Positions 17,922-26,897 of a stretch of 64,000 nt of DNA are shown here, piece after piece; positions within the stretch are counted from its first letter, which is position 1; every line of letters starts with the position of its first letter. The notes under the pieces were generated by a model that saw only the letters and a list, made by a program, of their open reading frames with translations, was not told the DNA's origin and searched no databases. The stretch is taken from contig NZ_FNAP01000003.1 in NCBI RefSeq assembly GCF_900101965.1, positions 62,001 through 126,000 on the forward strand, read 5' to 3'. The DNA is from Rhodospira trueperi. GTDB taxonomy: Bacteria > Pseudomonadota > Alphaproteobacteria > Rhodospirillales > Rhodospirillaceae. Position numbers and translations under genes: made by a program.

Positions 17922-18767
17922 ATGCTGGGCAGCGTGTTCTCGCCTTATTACGCATGGTCGGGGCGCGGCGATCCACTCAATCACTGTGTGCTGAACGTCT
18001 GTCTGTACGGCCCCGGCGGCCGCTGGGCCATGACCGAACGCGGCAAGGGGCAGGTGGCCCGCGCGCCGCGCCGGCTGACCATCGGCCCCAGCCGGGTGGA
18101 GTGGGACGGCGCGGCGCTGACCTTCCATATCAAGGAGCGCTGCGCCCCCCTGCCCTTCCCGGTCGAGGGCCGGGTGGTGCTGAGACCGCGCAAGGTCACC
18201 TCCAAGGCGTTTTCGCTCGATCCCAACGACCGCCACCGCTGGTGGCCGATCGCGCCGCATTCCGAAATCTCCGTGGAGATGACCCAACCCAGCCTGTCCT
18301 GGACCGGTGAGGGCTATTGGGATTCCAACTGGGGGACCGAGTCGCTGGAGGCCGGGTTCAAGGGCTGGTGGTGGACGCGCGCGCCCCTCGCCGACGGCGG
18401 CGCGGCCATCCTGTACGACACCACCCCGCGCGGCGGCGGAGACGGCGCCCGAATCGCCCTGCGCTTCCCGCCCGGCGGCGAGGCCGAGTCGTTCGAGGCG
18501 CCGCCGGAGGCCGCCCTGCCCTCGACCGGCGTCTGGCGCATCGGCCGCGCGACCCGCGCCGACGCCGGGCATGCGCCGTCGGTCGCGCGGACGGTGGAGG
18601 ATACGCCGTTCTACGCCCGCTCGATCCTGGACACCCACATTTTGGGCGAGCCGGTGCGCGCCATGCACGAGAACCTCGACATGGACCGGTTCAACATGAC
18701 CATCGTCAAATTGATGCTGCCGTTCCGCATGCCGCGCCTGCCGTTCGGCGAGCCGAGCGCCGGGTAG
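17922..18767 (+). CDS. crtC: Carotenoid 1,2-hydratase (hydroxyneurosporene synthase)
   Basis: Adds water across the terminal double bond of neurosporene/lycopene derivatives. Conserved CrtC blocks are GSVFSPYYAWSGRGDPLNHC, WWPIAPHSEISVEM, GYWDSNWGTESLE and LDMDRFNMTIVKLMLPFRMP. The ATG at 17922 gives 281 residues, the length annotated for Rhodobacter CrtC, and lies 35 bp after crtD. However, the same frame is open upstream and encodes the clearly conserved PGGYGWWYVDGLSSDGRHAL, with no ATG, GTG or TTG between 17538 and 17922. The true N-terminus may therefore come from a rare start codon or a frameshift within crtD. Confidence 0.88.
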   Translation: MLGSVFSPYYAWSGRGDPLNHCVLNVCLYGPGGRWAMTERGKGQVARAPRRLTIGPSRVEWDGAALTFHIKERCAPLPFPVEGRVVLRPRKVTSKAFSLDPNDRHRWWPIAPHSEISVEMTQPSLSWTGEGYWDSNWGTESLEAGFKGWWWTRAPLADGGAAILYDTTPRGGGDGARIALRFPPGGEAESFEAPPEAALPSTGVWRIGRATRADAGHAPSVARTVEDTPFYARSILDTHILGEPVRAMHENLDMDRFNMTIVKLMLPFRMPRLPFGEPSAG

Positions 18768-18785
18768 GGGGCCGCCCCCCCTACC
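18763..18785. terminator. Bidirectional hairpin between convergent crtC and bchJ
   Basis: GGTAGGGGG and CCCCCTACC form a perfect 9-bp stem around a 5-base loop. The crtC stop (18765-18767) and the bchJ stop (18781-18783) are both inside the stem. It can serve both convergent transcripts, although neither side has a strong U-run. Confidence 0.6.
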
Positions 18786-19389
18786 ACACCGCCTCGAACA
18801 CGCAGGCCGGGGCGCCCACGGCCTGACAAGCGGTCTCGCGCACCGTCGTCTTGCGCGCCACCAGCACCCGGAACAAACGCTCGAACACGGCGGCATAGTA
18901 GGCACACAGCGGCTCCGTCGCGTCCGGCACCGCCGCCTGGATCGGCCCGTCGGCGATGACCAGCCGCGTCGGCTTACCGGGCTCGCCATGGAACCGGCCG
19001 CCGCCAGCGAAGGTCCAGGCGTGCTTGCCCATGGCCTGGATGAGCATTCGCGCCGCCAGCACTGGCGGCATCAGCTTCAGGATCGCCTGGGCGGGTTTGG
19101 GGATGCGGTGGGCCAACAGGTAATCCGCCGTGGCCACCCCGGCATCGTGGCAGATCAGAGCCAGCATGTCGGAGTCCAGCCGCGCCCGCAGGACGCGGTG
19201 CAAGGCCGTCACGTCGTCGGCGGGGACCATCGACTCGGGCGGCGCGGTCCAATGGTGGGCCAGCCCGGCCGCCGCGAACAGCGCGGCCGTCTCGTCGTCG
19301 CCCCGGTGCGCGGTCAGCGCCTCGGCCATGCGGGTGATACTGTTGGGGCCGATGCGCGGGGGCTGGTCCGGCGCGGCGTGGTCCACCAT
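18781..19389 (-). CDS. bchJ: BchJ, V4R-domain bacteriochlorophyll synthesis protein
   Basis: A 202-residue protein of the BchJ family. It was once called the 8-vinyl reductase and is now regarded as an accessory factor that may carry a porphyrin intermediate. The N-terminal PPRIGPNSITRMAEAL and the V4R-like C-terminal part (TFAGGGRFHGEPGKPTRLVI, then EPLCAYYAAVFERLFRVLV) are typical. The ATG at 19387-19389 lies 10 bp after the puhE stop. It is last in the puh/bch superoperon and converges on crtC. Confidence 0.9.
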   Translation of the reverse strand: MVDHAAPDQPPRIGPNSITRMAEALTAHRGDDETAALFAAAGLAHHWTAPPESMVPADDVTALHRVLRARLDSDMLALICHDAGVATADYLLAHRIPKPAQAILKLMPPVLAARMLIQAMGKHAWTFAGGGRFHGEPGKPTRLVIADGPIQAAVPDATEPLCAYYAAVFERLFRVLVARKTTVRETACQAVGAPACVFEAVW

Positions 19390-19399
19390 CTCGCGCCCC

Positions 19400-21295
19400 C
19401 TAGGCCGGTTCGCCGACGGCGACCGCAACCGCGCCGGCGCCATCAAAGGCCTGACGCAGCCGCACGCCGTCGAGCGCATGGCCCACGGCCACCACCCGGG
19501 CCCGCGCGTCCGGGCGCGGCGCAGCGCAGGGTGTGACACTGGCCTGACCATCACTGACCGCGAGTTCGACCCAGTCCCCGCCGGCTCGCAGCGTGCCGGA
19601 CAGGCGATCCACCGCGCCGAACCGGCCCCCAGCAACAGCCTCGAGCACCGCCGTCAGCCGCTCGCGATCCGCGCCGGCGGCCTGATCGGCGTCGGTCCAC
19701 GGATGCAGGTCGAGCACCACCGTCTCGGCCGACGCGTCGGCCCCGCCCGTCATCTTGGCGGACACCGCCTCGTCCGGTCCGCCCCCATGGTAATGGTGGT
19801 GGTGGTAGTGATGATGGTGATGCACCAGCGCCCCGGAGCGCGGCAGGGCCGGGGCCCCGATCCCGGATTCGAGATCGTCGGCGGCGGCCCCGGTGTCGTC
19901 GTTCGCGGCGGCCCCGGACGCGCCCTCGGGCACGCCGTGCACGGCCGTGACGATCCGCGCCGATGGGTTGAGGGTCCGCAGCGTCTTGGTGACGGTCGCC
20001 AGTTCCACCGCGTCCACCATGTCGGCCTTGTTGACGATGAACAGCGGCACCGGCGTGCCGGCCGGCGTGTCCTCGGCCTGACCGCGCGCCTGAACCTGCG
20101 CCTTCAGGAACTCCGGCAGGCGGGCGTAATCGCCCATGAAGGCGCTGGCGTCGATCACCACGGTCAGATGCACGGCCTTGATCGAGGGCCGGATGTCGGC
20201 GCGGTTCAGCACGCGGACCAGAAGGCCCAGGTCGGCCAGCCCGCTGGGCTCGATGAAAATGTGGTCGGGCTGGCGGCTGGCGATCACCTCCTTGACTTGA
20301 TGCGCCAGATCGTCGCGCAGCCCCAGGCAGACGGCCCCGCCGGGCAGGTCCGCGCGCTTGCCGTCCGGCGTATTCTGGACCGTGCCGTCCGGCGACAGCA
20401 CCGCGCAGTCCGTCACCAGCGCGACACTGCCGGCGCGGTTGCGCGCATGCTCCAGACGCTGGCGCAGCACGGTGGTCTTTCCCGCGCCCAGGAAGCCGGC
20501 GACGATCTCCACCTCGGTGACCGCCGGATGCGGCGTACGCGAGCGCAACGACCAGTTCCACATCGCGGTGACCGGAAGCGGCAGCACCAGGAACCAGTGC
20601 TCCAGGATCGCCAGTCCCATGATGGCGGCGACGAAGGTCAGGCCGACCGCCTCCACCTCCGTCGTGGCCGGATCCAGGATGGCCAGCACCATCAACACCA
20701 TGGCCACGGTGGAGACGGTCACCGAGACCGGGAACAACAGGTTGATGGTCTTGGAATTGTTCAGGAAGCTTTTCAGGAATTCCATGTGGTCGGGCAGGAA
20801 CTCCTCGCTGACGTTGCGCACCCCCAGGAACACGTTCAGGCGCGCGCTTTCATGCATCCACCACAGGACCAGATAGGTCCACAGGGCGACCTGATTGGGC
20901 TGACCCCAGGTCAGGGCCACCACCACCCCCAAGGTCACGATGATCGAAAGTTCATGGTACAGGCTGGCGCCAAGCGCGTGGCCGAAGTGCCGCCAGCCCC
21001 GGCAGCCCGGCTCGCAGGCCTTCTTTCGTGGCCCGGTGACGAACCCGAGATAGAAGGTCAGATCCTGATACGACCACACCAGCAGCCCGTAAGTGAAGGC
21101 GGCATAGACGCCCGAGACGGTGTCGTCCCCCGCGCTCGTCCACAGCCCGTACAGACAGAACACGAACGCGGCAGTGCACGCCAGCATGCTCCACTTGAAG
21201 GTGCGCGCGGGCAGCCCGTCAATGTAAAGAATGAGGCCGGTCAGCAGCCACCAAATGAAGATGGCATGAAGAACCGGCAGGATATAGGTTGCCAC
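19400..21295 (-). CDS. puhE: PuhE photosynthetic complex assembly protein fused to a CobW-type GTPase
   Basis: A 631-residue two-part protein. Residues 1-250 match PuhE (DUF3623), a multi-spanning membrane protein needed for normal reaction centre/LH1 assembly, with the signature ESARLNVFLGVRNVSEEFLP at 149-168. Residues 260-631 are a COG0523/CobW GTPase: Walker A GFLGAGKTT (267-275), EPSGLAD (349-355), NKAD (422-425) and a His-rich loop HHHHHYHHHHYH (492-503) expected to bind metal. The usual CXCC motif is replaced by AVCLGL. The start is a GTG with GGAGG 8 nt upstream. The frame is continuous, so this is a true fusion, lying between puhC and bchJ. Confidence 0.88.
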   Translation of the reverse strand: MATYILPVLHAIFIWWLLTGLILYIDGLPARTFKWSMLACTAAFVFCLYGLWTSAGDDTVSGVYAAFTYGLLVWSYQDLTFYLGFVTGPRKKACEPGCRGWRHFGHALGASLYHELSIIVTLGVVVALTWGQPNQVALWTYLVLWWMHESARLNVFLGVRNVSEEFLPDHMEFLKSFLNNSKTINLLFPVSVTVSTVAMVLMVLAILDPATTEVEAVGLTFVAAIMGLAILEHWFLVLPLPVTAMWNWSLRSRTPHPAVTEVEIVAGFLGAGKTTVLRQRLEHARNRAGSVALVTDCAVLSPDGTVQNTPDGKRADLPGGAVCLGLRDDLAHQVKEVIASRQPDHIFIEPSGLADLGLLVRVLNRADIRPSIKAVHLTVVIDASAFMGDYARLPEFLKAQVQARGQAEDTPAGTPVPLFIVNKADMVDAVELATVTKTLRTLNPSARIVTAVHGVPEGASGAAANDDTGAAADDLESGIGAPALPRSGALVHHHHHYHHHHYHGGGPDEAVSAKMTGGADASAETVVLDLHPWTDADQAAGADRERLTAVLEAVAGGRFGAVDRLSGTLRAGGDWVELAVSDGQASVTPCAAPRPDARARVVAVGHALDGVRLRQAFDGAGAVAVAVGEPA

Positions 21296-21438
21296 CGAAC
21301 CTGCCTCCGTTACGGCCCGCCTGCCCGCTCGCCCGGCGCCGACCCGGGCCTGTCCTGCCGAACGGAACGGGGGAGCGGGACGAACAGACCCTGTCGCCCC
21401 GCCGGCCCGGCCGTCCTGTCCGGCGTCTTTCGGTCACG

Positions 21439-22107
21439 TCAGGGCCTGCGTGGGGGCGTCCAGGAGAGGGGCGGGTCCAACGCGCCGATGCGCTCCGCGG
21501 CGGCCGCCGGGTCCTCGCCTCCCGCCACGGCCTCGGCGAGGTCCATGAGTTCCTTCAGCCCCAACATGTTCTGGCTGCCATAGGATTCCAGGGCCACCCG
21601 CTCGCCGGTGATCTTGTCCTGCAGGGTGATGTGGCGCGGGTCCCACTGCGTCAGATTGTAGAGCGGATCGGCGTCCGTCAGGCCGGCGACCACGCGTTGC
21701 CGGTCCAGGCCGACCATCATGCTTTGCAGGAAGCGGCCAACGCGTCCGGTGAGGATGCCCATGGACCGGTTTTCGGGCATCAGACGCAGTTCAAGGTGCA
21801 GGTCTTCCTGCTCCGGGCCACGCTTGAGCGGCAGCATCAGGAAGTCCTGGGTGCGCATATACGCCATGTTGGCGTAGGGATTTTCGTCTTTCAGCCAGAA
21901 CACGTACACGGCGGCCAGAATGACGCTCAGAAACGCGGTCCCGAAGGCGGCCACCAGAAGGGGGGCCGGCGGCGAGAGGGCCTTGTTGCGTTCGCGCAGG
22001 ATCTCGGCCCGCAACCGGGCGAGTTCCTCGGGCGACAGGTCCTCGTCATCCTCGGTGGGATTGTCGTCCCTATGGGTTCGGGGGTCGCGATCGACACCAC
22101 CGCTCAT
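21439..22107 (-). CDS. puhC: Photosynthetic complex assembly protein PuhC
   Basis: A 222-residue protein with an acidic cytoplasmic N-terminus (about 1-45), one membrane helix (about 49-71) and a periplasmic domain. Conserved parts are RGPEQEDLHLELRLMPENR, GRVGRFLQSMMVGLDRQR and QWDPRHITLQDKITGERVAL. In Rhodobacter, PuhC helps reorganise LH1 around the reaction centre. The start is the ATG at 22105-22107. It stands between puhB (169-bp gap) and the puhE fusion (143-bp gap). Confidence 0.9.
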   Translation of the reverse strand: MSGGVDRDPRTHRDDNPTEDDEDLSPEELARLRAEILRERNKALSPPAPLLVAAFGTAFLSVILAAVYVFWLKDENPYANMAYMRTQDFLMLPLKRGPEQEDLHLELRLMPENRSMGILTGRVGRFLQSMMVGLDRQRVVAGLTDADPLYNLTQWDPRHITLQDKITGERVALESYGSQNMLGLKELMDLAEAVAGGEDPAAAAERIGALDPPLSWTPPRRP

Positions 22108-22276
22108 ACCTCAGTCTCCTTAAGCAGGATCACCGCCGTGACGGCGGCGGACGGCGTGGGGCCCCGGCGGGCCGGCGGCCACCACTGGCGGCCGGCCGCG
22201 CGAGGGTCCGGGACCGGATATCGACACGAAATCACACGGCAGCCCGCCCGGAAACAGGGCCCCCGTGGATCAACGC

Positions 22277-22963
22277 TTACTCGCCGGCGGAGGCGGCGGG
22301 CGCCTCGCTCGGCTCTCCCCTGACGGCGACCCGCAACCCACCACCTTCGGTCTCCGCCGCGTCGGCGGCCTGCAGATCCCGGGTGGCATGCGCGGCCAAA
22401 GCCTTGGCAAGAACCTCGGCAGCCGTCCGGGCCTCCGGCACGCCCCGCAGCATCGGCTGGGTGCGCAACCAGCGCCATGGACGCACATGTGGCCACAGGA
22501 TGAGCCAAGCCACACCGTGACCCGGCATCAGATTGATGTTCACGTTCCCGCTGCCACTCTTGAACACCTTCAGCGTGGCCTCTCGAATCACCCTGAACGG
22601 AAAGTTCACGGTCATCTGCATGGCCATGCCGTAACGGACCACAACACGCTCGCTGGTGATCGTGTAGACCGTCGTGCGATCAATCCACAGCCCCAACAAG
22701 GTCAGCGTGATCATCAACCCCGCGCCGACGCCGAGCATGCTGACAGCCGACAGCGCAACGGCGCCGGTGCCATACCCATCCTCGACGGCGTTGTAACCGC
22801 TCCAGATCGACAGACCGATGAAATACAGAGCGATCAAGGGCAGATGAAACATGTGTCTGGCGAGGGCTCGCCAAGAAGGCGAGCCCTGCCAGAGGATCCT
22901 TTCACCGTCCGGCGGCCTTTCGGGCAGACCTGGGATCGGCTCGACGGCGAAATCATCATGCAC
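22277..22963 (-). CDS. puhB: Photosynthetic complex assembly protein PuhB
   Basis: A 228-residue membrane protein with a PH-like domain (ERILWQGSPSWRALARHMFH, then two membrane helices, then TVYTITSERVVVRYG). PuhB assists early reaction centre assembly. The N-terminus MHDDFAVEPIPGLPERPPDG fits the family and requires a GTG start at 22961-22963. No strong ribosome-binding site is seen. The C-terminal ~40 residues are Ala/Glu-rich and unconserved. It follows puhA by 18 bp. Confidence 0.9.
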   Translation of the reverse strand: MHDDFAVEPIPGLPERPPDGERILWQGSPSWRALARHMFHLPLIALYFIGLSIWSGYNAVEDGYGTGAVALSAVSMLGVGAGLMITLTLLGLWIDRTTVYTITSERVVVRYGMAMQMTVNFPFRVIREATLKVFKSGSGNVNINLMPGHGVAWLILWPHVRPWRWLRTQPMLRGVPEARTAAEVLAKALAAHATRDLQAADAAETEGGGLRVAVRGEPSEAPAASAGE

Positions 22964-22981
22964 GATACGGACCCCCGGTGC

Positions 22982-23797
22982 TTACGACTGGGCGAAGAAG
23001 AACCCGCCGCCATAGAATGCGCAGATCTTGTCTTCTTCCAGCTTGGTCACCTGGTTGGGCTTCGCGGTGGCCGGCACCTGAGCGAACTGATCGCTCCGGA
23101 TGGCGGCGACCTTGACGTAACCCTCACGGCGCCACACGTCGGCAAAGTTGATCGGCAGCAGCACGGTCTTCGCCTTCGGAGCGGCAGGGGCCGCGCCTTC
23201 GGCACCCGCGGCCTTCGGCGCCGGCTTGGCACCGCCGGACAGCTCGACCTCAAGGTAGCGGACCATGATTTCCGGAACGTCAACCCAGATGTCCGAGATC
23301 GTGCCGGCGAACTTGCCGTCACTGCCCATGACCTTCAGGCCACGCGGATCCGGGCTGTTCTTCTCCATGAAGAACTCCTTCTGCGTGCGCATCGGCACGA
23401 TCTTCGGCTTGTTCTCCATGTCCAGTTCCGGCTTGTCCTCGCGCTGCGCATAGGACGCGGGGCCAACGCAATCAGCCTGGGGATTGCTGCCGGTCGGGAT
23501 GATCGGCGAGCCGGGCCACGGATAGGCGCGGCGGGCCTTCACGGGGCGCGTGTCGCGCTTGAAGTCCGGCTTGCTGACCGAACCACCGTGATACAGGTTG
23601 AACGTCTTCGGCTTGGGAACCCAGATCAAGCCGTGTTTCTCAAGGCGACCGGTGGTGTCGGCCTCGAGCGGATAGCCCTCACGACGGTCCTCACGGCGCA
23701 GGTAGAACACCAGGCCGAAGAAAAACAGCCAGAACGTCCACAGGGCGACCTGTGCGATGTCCATATAGGCAGTCAAAGCACCAATCGGCAATTCCAT
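22982..23797 (-). CDS. puhA: Photosynthetic reaction centre H subunit
   Basis: A 271-residue H subunit that caps the cytoplasmic face of PufLM and guides protons to quinone B. One membrane helix (about 12-33) is followed by the FYLRREDRREGYPLE motif and a beta-rich cytoplasmic domain with GTISDIWVDVPEIMVRYLEV. An Ala/Pro/Lys-rich insertion of about 22 residues (188-210) interrupts this domain just before TVLLPINFADV. The ATG at 23795-23797 follows lhaA by 26 bp. It is part of the bchFNBHLM-lhaA-puh superoperon. Confidence 0.96.
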   Translation of the reverse strand: MELPIGALTAYMDIAQVALWTFWLFFFGLVFYLRREDRREGYPLEADTTGRLEKHGLIWVPKPKTFNLYHGGSVSKPDFKRDTRPVKARRAYPWPGSPIIPTGSNPQADCVGPASYAQREDKPELDMENKPKIVPMRTQKEFFMEKNSPDPRGLKVMGSDGKFAGTISDIWVDVPEIMVRYLEVELSGGAKPAPKAAGAEGAAPAAPKAKTVLLPINFADVWRREGYVKVAAIRSDQFAQVPATAKPNQVTKLEEDKICAFYGGGFFFAQS

Positions 23798-23823
23798 AGC
23801 GGATCCTCCACGAGCAAGAAGCC

Positions 23824-25254
23824 CTATCCAGGGATATCAGACAATCCGAGCCGCCGGCCCGGTTGGGATCCGATATCCCGTTTCGAGCGAACGAGCGGAC
23901 CGATAACCACCAGAGTGACGATCAGCAGCCCGATCTCGATGACATACACGAAACCATATCCAACGCTGATGCCCTGCGATTGCAGGACCTCGCCGAACAC
24001 CCCTTGTCCAGCAAGCGCGGACACTCCATCCCGGATCGCCCCGCCCAGGGCGACAGCGACACCGGTTGCCGTGGCCTGTACGGCCCCCCACGCGCCCAGA
24101 GCCAGACCGCCATGCTCAGAGTCAGCCGAATCCATGGCGGCGGTCAGGGTACCGAGGACGAACAGACCTCCCCCCAGGCCGATGAAGCCGGCGCCCACCC
24201 GAAACACGGTGGCCGACTCCAACGGCGCGGCGAAGATAACGCAGGCGAAGGCGAACACACCGACAACGGAGCCGATGGCCGCCAGCCTGTAGGGACCCAT
24301 GCCGCGCGACAGCCACCGCGCGGCCAGGGCGAACCCGGCCAGGGTTCCCCCCGCCCAAAGGGCACTCAGCAGCGTGGTCGCCGACACCGAGAGCCCCAGG
24401 ATCTGGGCGCCGTAGGGCTCCAGCAGGATGTCCTGCATGGTGAAGCCCAGGGTGCCCAACCCGACCACGATCAGCAGCCGGGTATACTGCCCACCCGTCG
24501 CGAAGGCCTTCCAGGACTCACGGAATGTCGGCCGTTCACGGGTCGGGTCGGTCAGAACCTTGTTGCGGACCTCCTGTTTCCAGACCGCAATCACGTTGAT
24601 GACGACGGTCAGCACCGCCGACGCCTGCAACACCCGGATCAGCAGCACGTTGCTGAAATCCTGGAGCGCGAAGCTATAGGCCAGCGCACTGACCACCATG
24701 CCAAGAAGCAGCATGACGTACAACAACGCCACCACACGCGGGCGCGCCTCGGGTGGCGCCAGATCGTTGGCCAGCGCCAATCCGGCCGTCTGCGTCGTGT
24801 GCAGGCCGGCCCCGGTCAACAGGAAGGTCACGGCGCACAGGAACAGGGCGCCGTCCTCAATACTGCGGCCCAGCACCATCAGGGCCAGCGGCATCACCGA
24901 CAGTCCACCGAACTGCAACAGCGAGCCCAGCCAGATATACGGCAGCCGGCGCCAACCCAGATAGGAGCGGTGGGTGTCCGACTTGTGGCCGATCAGGGCC
25001 CGGAACGGCGCGAACAGCACCGGCAGGGCCACCATGGCGGCCACGATCGACGCCGGCATCGTCAACTCGACGATCATCACCCGGTTCAACGTGCCCATCA
25101 GCAGCACGGTGGCCATCCCGACGGTCACCTGGAACAGCGACAGCCGCAGCAGACGGCCGAGCGGCAGTTCGGGAGTCGCGGCGTCGGCGAACGGAAGGAA
25201 CCGGGTGCCGGTGCTCATCAGAAGCCGAACGGCGGGGGAGACTCGCTTGCTCAT
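23824..25254 (-). CDS. lhaA: LH1 assembly protein LhaA (PucC/BCD-family major facilitator)
   Basis: A 476-residue, 12-helix membrane protein of the BCD branch of the major facilitator superfamily, which supports LH1 assembly and possibly delivers bacteriochlorophyll. LLMGTLNRVMIVELTMPASI and APFRALIGHKSDTHRSYLGW are family hallmarks. The ATG overlaps the bchM stop in ATGA. Its place between bchM and puhA matches other purple bacteria. A second, more distant paralogue (bch2) lies downstream of bchG in this window. Confidence 0.94.
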   Translation of the reverse strand: MSKRVSPAVRLLMSTGTRFLPFADAATPELPLGRLLRLSLFQVTVGMATVLLMGTLNRVMIVELTMPASIVAAMVALPVLFAPFRALIGHKSDTHRSYLGWRRLPYIWLGSLLQFGGLSVMPLALMVLGRSIEDGALFLCAVTFLLTGAGLHTTQTAGLALANDLAPPEARPRVVALLYVMLLLGMVVSALAYSFALQDFSNVLLIRVLQASAVLTVVINVIAVWKQEVRNKVLTDPTRERPTFRESWKAFATGGQYTRLLIVVGLGTLGFTMQDILLEPYGAQILGLSVSATTLLSALWAGGTLAGFALAARWLSRGMGPYRLAAIGSVVGVFAFACVIFAAPLESATVFRVGAGFIGLGGGLFVLGTLTAAMDSADSEHGGLALGAWGAVQATATGVAVALGGAIRDGVSALAGQGVFGEVLQSQGISVGYGFVYVIEIGLLIVTLVVIGPLVRSKRDIGSQPGRRLGLSDIPG

Positions 25255-25951
25255 GACGTCGTCAACTCCAGAGCCTGCGAGATATAAAACCCGCTTGTCA
25301 CCCGTTCCGTGCGCCCGGTACGCCAGTGCGCCAGGGCCGGTTCCACCGCGACCATCCGATGCAGCACGCGACCGGACACCGGCTCGATGGCCGGGGCGCG
25401 ATCGCCGCGCGGGAACAGCCGACCGACCACATGCATGGTGGCCAGGGCCGCCGTGCGCGGGGCGTAGGTGAACACCATGGACCCGCGCGTGCGCGCGGCC
25501 AACGTCTTAAGCGCGCCAATGATGTCGGCGCGGCGATAATGGATGAATGAGTCCATGGCCACGACATGATCGACTATGCCTATCGTCGGGTCAAGCATGT
25601 CCCCGACATGGAAGTCAACCCGACCCGGTCCCAGGTCGGCCGGCAGACGCTCCCGCGCCAGATCCACCAGGGTCGGCGACAGGTCGGCGGCGATCACATG
25701 AGCCCCACGCCGGGCCAGTTCGATGGTGGCCGCGCCGGGGCCGCAGCCGGCATCCAGAACCGTCAGGCCGCTCAGGTCGGCCGGCAGCCAGCCCAGCAGA
25801 GTCGCCCTCATCTGGTCGCGGCCGGCCCGCACGGTCGCACGGATGCGCCCGACCGGCGCGTCCGACGTCAGGCGTTTCCAGGCCTCGGCGGCGGTGCGGT
25901 CGAAGTAGGTCTCGACCTCGCCGCGGCGTTCCTCGTAGGTCGCCTCAGGCA

Positions 25952-25952
<1 letters not shown>
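25251..25952 (-). CDS. bchM: Magnesium protoporphyrin IX methyltransferase
   Basis: A 233-residue SAM-dependent O-methyltransferase that methylates the C13 propionate of Mg-protoporphyrin IX. The SAM-binding motif is LTVLDAGCGPGAATIELARR (about 63-82), followed by HVIAADLSPTLVDLARERLP. YFDRTAAEAWKRL near the N-terminus and GRTERVTSGFYISQALEL at the C-terminus are typical. The ATG at 25950-25952 overlaps the bchL stop by one base (TGATG), and the gene overlaps lhaA in ATGA. Confidence 0.96.
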
Positions 25953-26869
<917 letters not shown>

Positions 26870-26897
26870 TCAAACACCATCCAACACCAGACGCCAC

